NCBI GenBank assembly: GCA_022599775.1
Contig: JAHZLQ010000010.1
Span: 1 to 38,833, forward strand
Length of the DNA stretch: 38,833 nucleotides
DNA from: Gammaproteobacteria bacterium
GTDB lineage: Bacteria; Pseudomonadota; Gammaproteobacteria; Nevskiales; Nevskiaceae
Reading direction: 5' to 3'
In this document: one piece after another, positions 8,571 through 16,737 of the stretch
How positions within the stretch are numbered: the stretch's first letter is position 1
Layout of the letters: every line of letters begins with the position of its first letter
Notes under the pieces: model-generated
Told to the model about the DNA's origin: nothing
What the model saw: only the letters and a program-made list of their open reading frames with translations
The model's database searches: none
Position numbers and translations under genes: made by a program

Positions 8571-9436
8571 GCCAGCTGCGCACGAGCCTCTCGCGTCACC
8601 AGCGGGTGCGGATCATCCACGGCCAGAGCCCAGACATGCAGATCGGGAGCCAGGCGATCCAGTGCGCTGACGGCTCCAATGCGGGCGCGCGGCGAAGGAT
8701 GCCTGACCATCAGATCCGCCAGCAGATCGCGTGTGTTGCCATCGCCCAGCATGCTGGCGATCCTGAAGAACGATGAGCGCTTGGAGTTTTCGCTCTCGGC
8801 CGGATAGCCCGCGATGACGCCGCGCTCCAGATCGAAAAAATACTGCTCGCGGGCACGGACTTCGGGCACGGACACCATCAGATTCAAGGTGATGCTCATC
8901 TCCTTGGGCGGGTGCTGCACATGAAGGTCGCGGCTGGCGCGGTACAGCATCGCCATGTCACGGCCGAAACGCATGCGCTGCAAGGGCCGGATACTGACGG
9001 ACTCCCCGACATAGCCGACGACCGATTCGAAGTCATATTCGAACAGATCCGTTTCGTAGCCGGAACCGGAATAGTTGACGGTCAGAAAGCTGAAATTGTG
9101 ATCATGCGCCAGATCGTAGGAGAACTGCCCCTGAAACACACGACCGGCCACGATGTCGGCCGTGGACGGCCAGACATTCGCGCGCACATAGAAGTTCTTG
9201 CGCTGGCCCAGCAGTATGGCCTGACTGGAGGGCGTGGCCTCATCCGAAAACTGTCGGGCGATAAGCTCATTGAGACGGCGGACAATCAGCTCCCGGTCAT
9301 TGGCCAGCGCACGCAGCATCGGCGCTGATTCCGCGATCGAATCCTCGTCATTGAGATCGACCTTGGCCTGCACATAGTCCAGATAATCCTCGGTGTCTAT
9401 CGTGTCGTGGCCCTCGCAAGGGATGATCAAAGCCAT
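8546..9436 (-). CDS. Cupin-like core with C-terminal HEAT-like repeats (A)
   Basis: Function unknown; 296 aa, no signal peptide, probably cytoplasmic. An N-terminal acidic helical part (about 1-65) precedes a beta-rich core (about 75-205) with a cupin-like metal-site pattern: HDH at 111-113, Glu128 in GYETD, and His172/His175 in LHVQHPP. C-terminal helices (about 220-290) look like two HEAT-type repeats (for example HPSPRARIGAVSALDRLAP and DDPHPLVTREARAQLAQ). The gene lies 2 bp after its paralogue-like neighbour and both follow a small peptide gene. I infer a metal-dependent or peptide-binding role, possibly peptide modification. The cupin assignment is by eye and needs structural confirmation. 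Confidence 0.75.
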   Translation of the reverse strand: MALIIPCEGHDTIDTEDYLDYVQAKVDLNDEDSIAESAPMLRALANDRELIVRRLNELIARQFSDEATPSSQAILLGQRKNFYVRANVWPSTADIVAGRVFQGQFSYDLAHDHNFSFLTVNYSGSGYETDLFEYDFESVVGYVGESVSIRPLQRMRFGRDMAMLYRASRDLHVQHPPKEMSITLNLMVSVPEVRAREQYFFDLERGVIAGYPAESENSKRSSFFRIASMLGDGNTRDLLADLMVRHPSPRARIGAVSALDRLAPDLHVWALAVDDPHPLVTREARAQLAQYSDRDS

Positions 9437-9438
9437 GC

Positions 9439-10263
9439 CTAAATCTTCTTGTCCGTGATCGCCTGCAATGCCTTGCGCGCGGCGCTTTGCACGTGGGGGT
9501 GGCGATCGTGTGTCGCTGCCTCCAGCGCCTGAATCGCCGCCAGACGGTACAAGCGCGCCAGGTTCTGGATCGCCGCCCAGCGAACAGCGTGATGGGGATG
9601 CTTGGTCAGCTTCTCGACCGGATCGATCGACGAATGATGCGCAAAACGACCCAGCACCGTCGCGGCGACCCGCAACTGTGTGAAGCTCAGGTCCGCATCA
9701 TTGGCCTGCCAGGCCTGTAGCCGGTCCCTGCTGAACAGCCATTCCAGGGTTCGTATCGGCGGCGTGACCAGCTTGAGCAACAGCGTGGGTTGCCGGAACC
9801 GGAAATCATAGACGAACCGGTCCGATTCTATGGACAAGACCTCGCCGCACTGCAACCGCCGGGATTCGACCGGCTCCAGATGCAGGGACGGATCGAACAC
9901 ATCGTTCCGATACGAGTCCGGCAAGCGATAGACGTCGTAATCAACGGATTCGCCCGAGAGCAGGGCGTAGAACGCCAGAGTCGGCAAGGCGTGGATGTAA
10001 CGCTGGGGCTCTTCGTGCAAGGACACCGAGAGGAGAAACCGCTCGCGGTGCAGTACCCACTCCCGCGAAAACCAGGACCCGACGAAATCGGGCCGGTCGC
10101 GCTGCTGGATCAGTTGGCGATTGATTTCATCGCGAAGAAATGACGAATCGACGAAGGTCTGAAACGCCGCTCGGCAGTCCCAAAAACTTTCCGGTGCCTC
10201 GGGTCGAAACACCGACTCGGCCGATTCCACCAGTGCTGCAAGCGCATGTTCCCCTTTGGTCAT
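9439..10263 (-). CDS. Cupin-like core with C-terminal HEAT-like repeats (B)
   Basis: Function unknown; 274 aa with the same architecture as the neighbour at 8546-9436: helical N-terminus, beta core (about 75-165), linker, then HEAT-like helices (about 190-270, for example HPHHAVRWAAIQNLARLYR and DRHPHVQSAARKALQAI). The stretch LSGESVDYDVYRL (102-114) matches the spacing of YSGSGYETDLFEY in the neighbour, suggesting paralogy. The HDH motif is not kept; only scattered His83, His91 and His128 remain, so B may be non-catalytic. There is no good Shine-Dalgarno before the ATG, only GAGAG abutting it. It is probably co-transcribed with the peptide gene 240 bp upstream, across a hairpin. Confidence 0.72.
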   Translation of the reverse strand: MTKGEHALAALVESAESVFRPEAPESFWDCRAAFQTFVDSSFLRDEINRQLIQQRDRPDFVGSWFSREWVLHRERFLLSVSLHEEPQRYIHALPTLAFYALLSGESVDYDVYRLPDSYRNDVFDPSLHLEPVESRRLQCGEVLSIESDRFVYDFRFRQPTLLLKLVTPPIRTLEWLFSRDRLQAWQANDADLSFTQLRVAATVLGRFAHHSSIDPVEKLTKHPHHAVRWAAIQNLARLYRLAAIQALEAATHDRHPHVQSAARKALQAITDKKI

Positions 10264-10420
10264 CTCTCTATTAGAGGGAAAAACCTTGAGGAGGTCTAGC
10301 CTGCCCGTCGTGCGAGAGCTGCCGCCTGACCGCTACCGCCAATGGAGGTGGCGCTGCGCCTCGCGATCAGCAATTTTTCCGGCACTTGAAATTGTCGGCC
10401 TCCGGACAGCGATACGGCTT

Positions 10421-10452
10421 AGGCCGCTCCCCTCGCTAGAGGGTCGCGGCCT
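10421..10452 (-). promoter_or_regulatory. Hairpin between the small peptide gene and cupin/HEAT genes
   Basis: An outer stem AGGCCGC (10421-10427) pairs with GCGGCCT (10446-10452). An inner stem CCCTC (10430-10434) pairs with GAGGG (10439-10443), with a 2x2 internal loop and GCTA tetraloop. No T-run follows on either strand. Its position after the peptide stop and before the next start suggests an RNA-processing or attenuation site that keeps peptide mRNA in excess; this is inference. The rest of 10264-10502 shows nothing recognisable. Confidence 0.4.
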
Positions 10453-10502
10453 GCCGAACACGATCACCGACTGCCGTGCAGTCAGATGACCGACGATGCC
10501 AA

Positions 10503-10643
10503 TCAGGTGTGATCGAACATCACGATCAGGAACGCCGCGTTGCTGGCCTGCGTGTCACCCGCTTCGGCCGCGCCGGCGCCCGCAACGTCATATTCCAGAT
10601 CCGGGATTTCGAGTTCGATTTCGTTGTTGATGTCAAAGTTCAT
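10503..10643 (-). CDS. Small acidic peptide, possible RiPP precursor
   Basis: A 46-residue peptide starting MNFDINNEIELEIPDLEYD, then a Gly/Ala stretch (AGAGAAEAG, 21-29), then a hydrophobic C-terminus ending NAAFLIVMFDHT. The acidic leader-like half, small-residue hinge and distinct C-terminus resemble a ribosomally made, post-translationally modified peptide precursor, but I do not recognise the family. ATG at 10643 is chosen because AGGAG lies 10 nt upstream (plus-strand 10654-10658). A GTG at 10700 would add 19 residues. It heads the minus-strand cassette with the two cupin/HEAT genes and follows an AT-rich region that probably holds its promoter. Without a tag or family match it remains hypothetical. 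Confidence 0.55.
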   Translation of the reverse strand: MNFDINNEIELEIPDLEYDVAGAGAAEAGDTQASNAAFLIVMFDHT

Positions 10644-10659
10644 GGCTGTTTTGCTCCTG

Positions 10660-10900
10660 ATGTTGAGTGATCGCCCCAAGGCGCCCAACAAATCTAACAC
10701 TATGCGATCTCAAATTACCAATTGTCGCCGATAAACGTTGCAAATTTGACGACAAACGTAATGTAAAATCATGGAGTTGTTTGTATAAATTTGTTTTTAA
10801 AGGAATTTATACAAAACCACGATATTATCGATCCAAGCTTCTCATCAAATTCATCAAAAAGGTCGATTTTGGTGCGTCAAACAAAGAAATTTTACGAAAA
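10660..10900. other. AT-rich island, probable control region
   Basis: This stretch is strikingly AT-rich against a very GC-rich background, with many A and T runs between 10670 and 10895. It lies between the small peptide gene (minus) and the gene at 11167 (plus), in a gap of 523 bp. The composition suggests transferred DNA or a nucleoid-protein-bound promoter region. Plus-strand frames here (from 10667 and from a TTG at 10791) run from low-GC into high-GC sequence and match nothing I know. From about 10900 to 11166 I see no feature other than the ribosome-binding site of the next gene. Confidence 0.5.
10780..10815. promoter_or_regulatory. 12-bp perfect inverted repeat, operator-like
   Basis: TTTGTATAAATT (10780-10791) and AATTTATACAAA (10804-10815) are perfect inverted repeats separated by 12 nt (TGTTTTTAAAGG). 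AT-rich dyads of this size with a one-turn spacer resemble binding sites for dimeric regulators. It lies about 137 bp upstream of the small peptide start. It could also form an RNA hairpin on either strand. Confidence 0.45.
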
Positions 10901-11166
10901 TCTAGGCGGAATGCGCCAACACGGGACACGGCGGCGGCATTCCCGACGCGAATGGCGCCAAGACTGTGCTGAACTCAGCGATTTACTCTCGACTCCGGCC
11001 TCCCCATGCGTTCTGTCGAGCACGACTGTCCTGCAGGCAGCCCAAGCAGCAGCCTCTGAGCACCGGCCCGGCCTAGCCACACACGCGTGGCTGGCGCTGG
11101 TCGTCGCTGTGAAAATATGGCGCGACGGTTTAGCGTCCCGACTGGACGGATCAGAGGAGAACCAAA

Positions 11167-11742
11167 ATGGAGGAATGGGTGGCCCGTGCGCTGAGGCGCT
11201 GGCCGAATGTGCCCGCCCTTTACGGGTGGCTGTCACTGGATCGCCGTGGACGCTGGCTCATCAAGGGGGAACACATCACACGCCCCCAGATCATCGACAC
11301 GATCAACCCCAATTACGCCGCCGATGCGCGCGGCTGCTGGTACTTCCAGAACGGCCCGCAACGGGGCTACGTCAGTCTGGAATACGCGCCCCTGCACCTG
11401 CGCATCAACGGCGCTGGACAGCTGATGGCGCACACCGGCGTGTCGGTCGACAGCGTCGATGCGGTTTATCTGGACGAGAACGGAGCGCTGCTTTTGGAAT
11501 CGAACCTGGGGCCAGGACTGCTTGACGATCAGGATCTGGTCTGGGCGCTGAGCCACTTGCTGGTGGACGGGCACGAAATTGACGAAGCCCAGCTCGCGAA
11601 CGCCCTGGATCGTTCATCTGGCTCGGACACGTCGCTGAAGTTCAACTTCATGGGCCGCGAGGCACCGGTACGACGTTGCGATTTTGCGCACATTCCGGCA
11701 CGGCTCGGCTTTGTTCGTGAGCCACAGCCGGACCAGACGTAG
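11167..11742 (+). CDS. Conserved protein of unknown function
   Basis: A soluble 191-aa protein with no signal or membrane segment. It begins MEEWVARALRRWPNVPALYG and carries LSLDRRGRWLIKGEHI, then NPNYAADARGCWYFQNGPQR, then a beta-rich region with LVYAL-like repeats near DLVWALSHLLVDG. This pattern is widespread among proteobacterial proteins annotated only as a domain of unknown function; I do not assign a number. The start is well supported by AGGAGA at 11155-11160, six bases before ATG. It converges on tex with four bases between the stop codons. Confidence 0.85.
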   Translation: MEEWVARALRRWPNVPALYGWLSLDRRGRWLIKGEHITRPQIIDTINPNYAADARGCWYFQNGPQRGYVSLEYAPLHLRINGAGQLMAHTGVSVDSVDAVYLDENGALLLESNLGPGLLDDQDLVWALSHLLVDGHEIDEAQLANALDRSSGSDTSLKFNFMGREAPVRRCDFAHIPARLGFVREPQPDQT

Positions 11743-11746
11743 CCGC

Positions 11747-14074
11747 TCAGTCCGACTTGTTGCGCAAGGCCTCGAACAGCGCAGCGCCCAGCGAGCCCGT
11801 TGGCTGCGCCTCGGCCTTGCGGCCACGCTTATTGTTGTGTGTTGCGGCCTTGGGGCGCGGCCGTGATTCGGAGCCGGCAGACTTGGTCACCGATCGAGCC
11901 GCGTCATCCCGGGACTTCATCGTCAGCGCGATGCGCTTGCGCTTCACGTCCACCTCGACCACTCGGACCTTGACCACGTCGCCGGCCTTGACGACCTGGT
12001 ACGGGTCCTTGACGAAGCGGTCCGACAGCTGGGACACGTGCACCAGGCCGTCCTGATGCACGCCGACATCCACGAAGGCACCGAAGGCGGCGACATTGGT
12101 CACCGTGCCTTCAAGCACCATTCCGGGCTGCAGGTCCTTGAGTTCGTTCACCCCTTCCTTGAACGCGGCGGTCTTGAAACCAGGGCGCGGATCGCGGCCC
12201 GGCTTCTCGAGTTCGGCGATGATGTCGCGCACCGTCGGCAAACCAAAGCTATCGCCGACAAAGGCATTCGGGTCCAGGGCGCGCAGGGCTTCGGCATCGC
12301 CCATCAGGCTGCGCAGATCCCGCCCGCAGGCGGCGATGATGTTCTGCGCGAGCCCGTAGGCTTCGGGATGAACTGCGGAGGCGTCCAGCGGCTCGTCGCC
12401 ATTCGGGATCCGCAGAAAACCGGCGCACTGGACATAGGTCTTGGGGCCAAGCCGCGCCACGCCGAGCAGTTGCTGGCGGGAGCGGAACGGCCCCTGCGTA
12501 TTGCGATGCGCGACGATGGCCTCGGCCAGGGATTCACCCAAGCCTGACACGCGCGCGAGCAAGGGCGCACTCGCCATGTTCAGATCGACGCCGACGGCAT
12601 TGACGGCGTCCTCGACGATCGCATCCAGGGCACGCGCCAGCCGGAACTGATCGACGTCGTGCTGGTATTGGCCGACACCGATCGCCTTGGGCTCGATCTT
12701 GACCAGCTCCGCCAGCGGGTCCTGCAGCCGCCGCGCAATCGACACGGCCCCGCGCAGGGACACGTCCAGGTCCGGGAATTCCGCAGCCGCCAGGGCTGAG
12801 GCCGAATAGACCGAAGCACCCGCCTCGCTGACCGTGACCTTGATCGGCTTGGGGTCCGGCGCATTGATCAGCACCTCGGCCACCAGCTTGTCGGTTTCGC
12901 GACTGCCGGTGCCGTTGCCGATCGCGATCAGCTCGACCTTGTGTTTGTGAATCAGGCGCGCCAGTTCGGATTGAGAGCCCCGAACGTCGTTCTTGGGTGC
13001 GAACGGATAGATCGTCGCGGTGTCGAGCAGCTTGCCGGTACCATCCACCACCGCCAGCTTGACGCCAGTGCGAATGCCGGGGTCCAGCCCCATCGTGGCC
13101 CGCGAACCGGCCGGCGCCGCCAGCAGCAGATCCTTGAGGTTGCGCGCGAACACCTGAATCGCCTCCAGGTCGGCGCGTTCGCGCAACTGCATCATCAGGT
13201 CGATCGACAGGCTCATCGACAGCTTGACGCGCCAGGTCCAGCGCACCACCTCCATCAGCCAGATTTCGGCCGGCGCGCTGCCCTGACCGATCGAATAGGC
13301 ATCGGCGATCATCCGTTCCACCGGCTTGAGCGGCGCGGGATCGTCCGCGTCGACCTCGATCGTCAGGCTCAGAACCTCCTCGTTGCGTCCGCGCATCATC
13401 GCCAAGGCTCGATGGCTGGGCACGCCCGACCAGCGCTCCACGTGGTCGAAATAATCCGAAAACTTCTGCCCGACCTCCTGCTTGCCGTCGACCACGCGTG
13501 CTCGCAGAAACGCGTGCTTTTGCAGATAGGTCCGCAGCGCACCCAGGAGTTCGGCGTTTTCGGAGAACTGTTCGACCAGAATGTCGCGCGCACCGTCGAG
13601 CGCGGCCTTGGCGTCCGGCACCTCGTCGCCGAGGTAGGCGGAGGCGGCTTCCTGCGGGTCCAGCGACCGATCCTGCAACAACGCCTCGGCCAGCGGCCCC
13701 AGCCCTTTCTCGCGCGCAATCTCGGCGCGGGTGCGCCGCTTGGGCTTGTACGGAAGGTACAGATCTTCGAGTTCGGCCTTGGTCGTCACCGCCGCGATTC
13801 GCGCTTCCAGATCGTCCGTGAGCTTGTCCTGGCCACGGATCGATTCGAGCACACTGGTGCGACGCGCTTCGAGTTCGCGCAGATAGCCCAAACGGTCTTC
13901 CAGATTGCGCAGTTGGGTGTCGTCCAGACCGCCGGTGACTTCCTTGCGGTAACGGGCGATGAACGGCACGGTCGCGCCTTCGTCGAGCAGCGCCACCGCC
14001 GCGTCCACTTGCTGCGGACGGGCGCCGATCTCCTCGGCGATCAAACGGGCGATTCGAGTGGCGGTGTCGGTCAT
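11747..14074 (-). CDS. tex: Tex-family RNA-binding transcription accessory protein
   Basis: Cytoplasmic nucleic-acid-binding protein of 775 aa related to eukaryotic Spt6 and implicated in transcription and toxin gene expression. It has the N-terminal helical Tex domain ([17 protein letters not shown] near residue 40, [20 protein letters not shown] near 110), the YqgF-like RNase H fold ([18 protein letters not shown], mid-protein), the helix-hairpin-helix region ([20 protein letters not shown]) and a C-terminal S1 domain (about 651-720, [19 protein letters not shown]). A basic, disordered tail of about 55 residues ends the protein. The ATG at 14074 gives the standard N-terminus. It looks monocistronic. 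Confidence 0.96.
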   Translation of the reverse strand: MTDTATRIARLIAEEIGARPQQVDAAVALLDEGATVPFIARYRKEVTGGLDDTQLRNLEDRLGYLRELEARRTSVLESIRGQDKLTDDLEARIAAVTTKAELEDLYLPYKPKRRTRAEIAREKGLGPLAEALLQDRSLDPQEAASAYLGDEVPDAKAALDGARDILVEQFSENAELLGALRTYLQKHAFLRARVVDGKQEVGQKFSDYFDHVERWSGVPSHRALAMMRGRNEEVLSLTIEVDADDPAPLKPVERMIADAYSIGQGSAPAEIWLMEVVRWTWRVKLSMSLSIDLMMQLRERADLEAIQVFARNLKDLLLAAPAGSRATMGLDPGIRTGVKLAVVDGTGKLLDTATIYPFAPKNDVRGSQSELARLIHKHKVELIAIGNGTGSRETDKLVAEVLINAPDPKPIKVTVSEAGASVYSASALAAAEFPDLDVSLRGAVSIARRLQDPLAELVKIEPKAIGVGQYQHDVDQFRLARALDAIVEDAVNAVGVDLNMASAPLLARVSGLGESLAEAIVAHRNTQGPFRSRQQLLGVARLGPKTYVQCAGFLRIPNGDEPLDASAVHPEAYGLAQNIIAACGRDLRSLMGDAEALRALDPNAFVGDSFGLPTVRDIIAELEKPGRDPRPGFKTAAFKEGVNELKDLQPGMVLEGTVTNVAAFGAFVDVGVHQDGLVHVSQLSDRFVKDPYQVVKAGDVVKVRVVEVDVKRKRIALTMKSRDDAARSVTKSAGSESRPRPKAATHNNKRGRKAEAQPTGSLGAALFEALRNKSD

Positions 14075-14192
14075 GGGCTAAAGACTTCAGGCTTGGGAAG
14101 CGCGACCTTAGCCAGCTGCGCGACGCCTGCCAATCTGGCGCCGTCTCATGAAATCTGCTTGCGATGCCGTAACGGCCTCGGGCCGAGACGCC

Positions 14193-14735
14193 TCAGTCGA
14201 CATGTGCGGCGTTCCACTCGCGCAACACTTCAAGTGCATTGCTGATGTGCGGCTGCGGTTTCGGCTCCGTCAACGTCGACAGAATGTGACCATCGGGCGC
14301 GATCACGAAGGACGTGCGGCTGGCATATTCAGGCCGCTCGGACATGCGCGCCTCAAAAGTCCCGGCGATCTTGAGTCCGGGGTCCGCCGCCACCGGAAAC
14401 GCGCTGCGGCAGGCCTCCACGGAGAATCGCTGCAGGGTTTCCAGATCGTCGCCCGACAGACCCACGACCTGCGCACCCAGTTCGTTGAACTGCGGCATCG
14501 CTTCGGCGAACAGGTGCGCTTCGACCGTGCAGCCGGCAGTGAACGCCTTGGGATAGAAATACAACACCACCGGCCCCTCGCCGAGCGCGTCGGCCAGAGA
14601 GAATTGGTAGGGTTTGCCGTCGAGCGCGGCATCCGCGGTGAAACCCGGCGCAAGCGCACCCGCTTCCAGTGCGGCCCAGGCGATGCCACAGCCGCCGACC
14701 AGCATGATTGTGAGCAGCCTGCGAATGATCTTCAT
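14193..14735 (-). CDS. Exported Bcp/PrxQ-like peroxiredoxin
   Basis: Thiol peroxidase of the AhpC/TSA superfamily that reduces peroxides, here probably in the periplasm. The 180-aa product starts with a signal peptide (MKIIRRLLTIMLVGGCGIAWA, likely cleavage after AWA). The catalytic motif P62-x3-T66-x2-C69 is intact in FYPKAFTAGCTVEA, giving peroxidatic Cys69. Cys109 in SVEACRS is a candidate resolving cysteine. It is longer at the N-terminus than cytoplasmic Bcp because of the signal. The 118-bp gap on the tex side shows only weak hairpins. A strong terminator separates it from the OmpA-like gene upstream, so it needs its own promoter near 14740-14790. Confidence 0.88.
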   Translation of the reverse strand: MKIIRRLLTIMLVGGCGIAWAALEAGALAPGFTADAALDGKPYQFSLADALGEGPVVLYFYPKAFTAGCTVEAHLFAEAMPQFNELGAQVVGLSGDDLETLQRFSVEACRSAFPVAADPGLKIAGTFEARMSERPEYASRTSFVIAPDGHILSTLTEPKPQPHISNALEVLREWNAAHVD

Positions 14736-14793
14736 GACAGCCTCGTCGGTATGGGGTGGCGCGCCTTATTGGCGGCGCGACCAATAATGCCTT

Positions 14794-14834
14794 GCCAACA
14801 AAAACGCCGGGTTGATCCCGGCGTTTTTGTTGGC
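14794..14834. terminator. Strong bidirectional intrinsic terminator
   Basis: A perfect 18-bp stem (14794-14811 with 14817-14834) with loop TTGAT contains AAAAACGCCGGG on one side and CCCGGCGTTTTT on the other. Either strand therefore gives a GC stem followed by a T-run. It lies just after the stop of the minus-strand OmpA-like gene, which it should terminate. Confidence 0.9.
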
Positions 14835-14851
14835 TGCCGCCAATCGGCGGT

Positions 14852-15451
14852 TCAACTCGACGGCGTGCTGTAGTCGATCACCAGCGCGACACGGCGGTTG
14901 GCCATGCCATCGTCGCCCCAGGCGCCCTTCTCCACCTGGCGATTGCTGTCCTCTCCGTAGCTCACGGTCCGAACCTTGGCGTCGCTCAATCCGGCGCTGC
15001 CCACCAGATAGCTGCGCACGGCGTCGGCGCGCTTCTGGCCCAGCCGCTTGTTGTAGGCGGCCGATCCGGCGGGATCGGTGAAACCCTCGACGGTAATGAT
15101 CGCGTCCGGATCGTGCTCACGGATCACGGCGGCGAAATCGTCCAGCACCGGCTTGTCTTCGGCTCGCAAGGTTGCATCGTCAAAACCGAAATGGGCGCTC
15201 ATGTCGACGCTTACCCGTCCCTGCAGCTTTTCGATCTTCGCATCGTACTGCGCCAGCTTCTGCTGCAGCTCCGACTCCATGCTGTCGACGCGCGACTGCA
15301 GCGCATCGATGTCGCTGCGCATGCTGGCGTCGTTGCCGCGCAACTCGGCGAGCTGTGCCTCGAAGGCATCCTGCTTCACGTAGTGGCACCCCGAAAGGAT
15401 GGCGGCAGCCAGGCCCATCGACAGGCCCATGACGATTCGCTTGTACATCAT
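14852..15451 (-). CDS. OmpA-family peptidoglycan-binding lipoprotein
   Basis: Envelope lipoprotein of 199 aa. The start ATG at 15451 is chosen because AAGGAG precedes it by about 10 nt and it begins directly with a lipoprotein signal (MMYKRIVMGLSMGLAAAILSGC, lipobox LSGC, Cys22). A frame open up to 15607 would place 52 basic residues before the signal and is rejected. After the lipidated Cys comes a short coiled coil (about 30-70, heptad pattern in ALQSRVDSMESELQQKLAQ), then an OmpA/Pal C-terminal domain with VEGFTDPAGSAAYNKRLGQK, the diaminopimelate-binding signature. It probably tethers the outer membrane to peptidoglycan. Confidence 0.9.
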   Translation of the reverse strand: MMYKRIVMGLSMGLAAAILSGCHYVKQDAFEAQLAELRGNDASMRSDIDALQSRVDSMESELQQKLAQYDAKIEKLQGRVSVDMSAHFGFDDATLRAEDKPVLDDFAAVIREHDPDAIITVEGFTDPAGSAAYNKRLGQKRADAVRSYLVGSAGLSDAKVRTVSYGEDSNRQVEKGAWGDDGMANRRVALVIDYSTPSS

Positions 15452-15560
15452 CCGGTCAATCTCCTTGATCTCATTGTGAAAAACACCCATCGCGCCGACA
15501 ATGACGCTAGCCCGCAGGACTGAAGCGCGCCTGAATTGCGCTCTTGCACTGCGACGAGCC

Positions 15561-16406
15561 TCAACCAGCCGAGGACGCTGCCTCGCTGCGCTCACGCGTT
15601 CCGGCAATGATTGCCTTGCGGATCTCGCGCAGCTTCGCCTTCACGCTGGCCGCGTGCTCGGGACCCATCCGTATCAGTGTTTTCTGCCCGACCGAGAGTG
15701 ATTCAAGGTCGGGATCCTTGTATTGATACAACACTTTCGGCCGGACCAACTCGACCGAACCCGACACATCCGGCGTCGCCAGCAAATGATCGATGACGGC
15801 GATCACCCGATCATTGAAGTAGCGCGACGGATAGCCAAGATCCTTGTAGGCCTCCTGCAACAATGGGTAGTAGCGAAAGTACAGGGCCACCAGCGAGCCG
15901 GTGTCCACAGCTTCCAGAGTGTTCACGGCGCGATCGTAACGCGCATAGTTTTCGGAGCTCAGATAGATCGCATCGCCGCGCGTCTCCACCGTGAAATCTC
16001 CGTCGATCTTCTTGATTGCGCGAAAACGCATGCCGAGCGTGGAATCGCTCAGATTGTCGATGCTGACCACCAGCTTGCGAATGACGCCATCGGGGACCAG
16101 AAAGGCTTCCAGCGGCGCCGAACCCGTCAGCGCTTCCACCGAGCTGCGGAACGGTGCATCGCTGGTACCGAGATCCGGCAGGGGGCTGGCCGCCGGCTTG
16201 GATTCGCTTTCAGCGGGCGCTTGCGGCGGGCTCTGCGGCACCGGGTACTGGGGTGGCTGCGGCGGCTCGGGTGGAGGCCGGGTATCGACCGGCTCCGGCG
16301 CCATTGCCGCGTCTTCCCGGCCCTTGTACCAGTGATAGCCGAACGCGCCGACGAGGATAATGGCCGCCAGGACCGCCAATGTTCCGAGTGCGCCTTTGTT
16401 GTTCAT
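15561..16406 (-). CDS. DUF3014 membrane-anchored protein
   Basis: 281-aa protein of the DUF3014 family, function unknown. A single N-terminal TM helix ([22 protein letters not shown]) is followed by a Pro-rich linker ([19 protein letters not shown], about 45-70) and a conserved periplasmic domain ([72 protein letters not shown]). Topology suggests N-in with the bulk in the periplasm. The ATG at 16406 places the TM helix at the very N-terminus; an in-frame codon at 16427 would add seven residues. It is divergent from glcB. Confidence 0.88.
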   Translation of the reverse strand: MNNKGALGTLAVLAAIILVGAFGYHWYKGREDAAMAPEPVDTRPPPEPPQPPQYPVPQSPPQAPAESESKPAASPLPDLGTSDAPFRSSVEALTGSAPLEAFLVPDGVIRKLVVSIDNLSDSTLGMRFRAIKKIDGDFTVETRGDAIYLSSENYARYDRAVNTLEAVDTGSLVALYFRYYPLLQEAYKDLGYPSRYFNDRVIAVIDHLLATPDVSGSVELVRPKVLYQYKDPDLESLSVGQKTLIRMGPEHAASVKAKLREIRKAIIAGTRERSEAASSAG

Positions 16407-16737
16407 GGTTCCAGCCTTCGCCTGCAATCAGGATGCGGCAAAGACCCTCCGGCCAATCCGGGCGCGTGTCAAGCTCCGTTCATGCACGGTGCGCTCCAAT
16501 GGCCGCCCGGCTTGCGCAAATGCCGTGGCGAGCCGGTCTGGTGGTTGCTCTGGGGTCGCGGATTGCGCACCATCTCGGCCCGGCCGCGACATACGCGGGC
16601 GTATGCGCGAAAATAGCCGGCTGGCCGAAGCAGCCAGCAATACAGAGCAGAACCGGCACAGGCCGCGATCCGGCCAGCGCCGCAGCGAAGCGGACCGACG
16701 ATGTCCACCCATTCGACTTAATAGCAAGAAGGCGACG
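16407..16737. other. Divergent intergenic region between DUF3014 gene and glcB
   Basis: 331 bp between two divergent starts, presumably holding both promoters. I found only a weak 6-bp hairpin (GCTGGC 16620-16625 with GCCAGC 16633-16638) and the glcB Shine-Dalgarno AAGG near 16728. Frames crossing this region on either strand show no recognisable protein. Confidence 0.5.

Noticed and set aside
10667-10972. Plus-strand frame of 101 codons in the AT-rich island
   Set aside because: No Shine-Dalgarno, no family, and codon use changes abruptly from AT-rich to GC-rich midway.
10791-11525. TTG-initiated plus-strand frame running into the gene at 11167
   Set aside because: Overlaps a well-supported gene in another frame and has no recognisable domain.
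12941-14245. Plus-strand frame of 434 codons across tex
   Set aside because: Antisense shadow of tex, compositionally unnatural.
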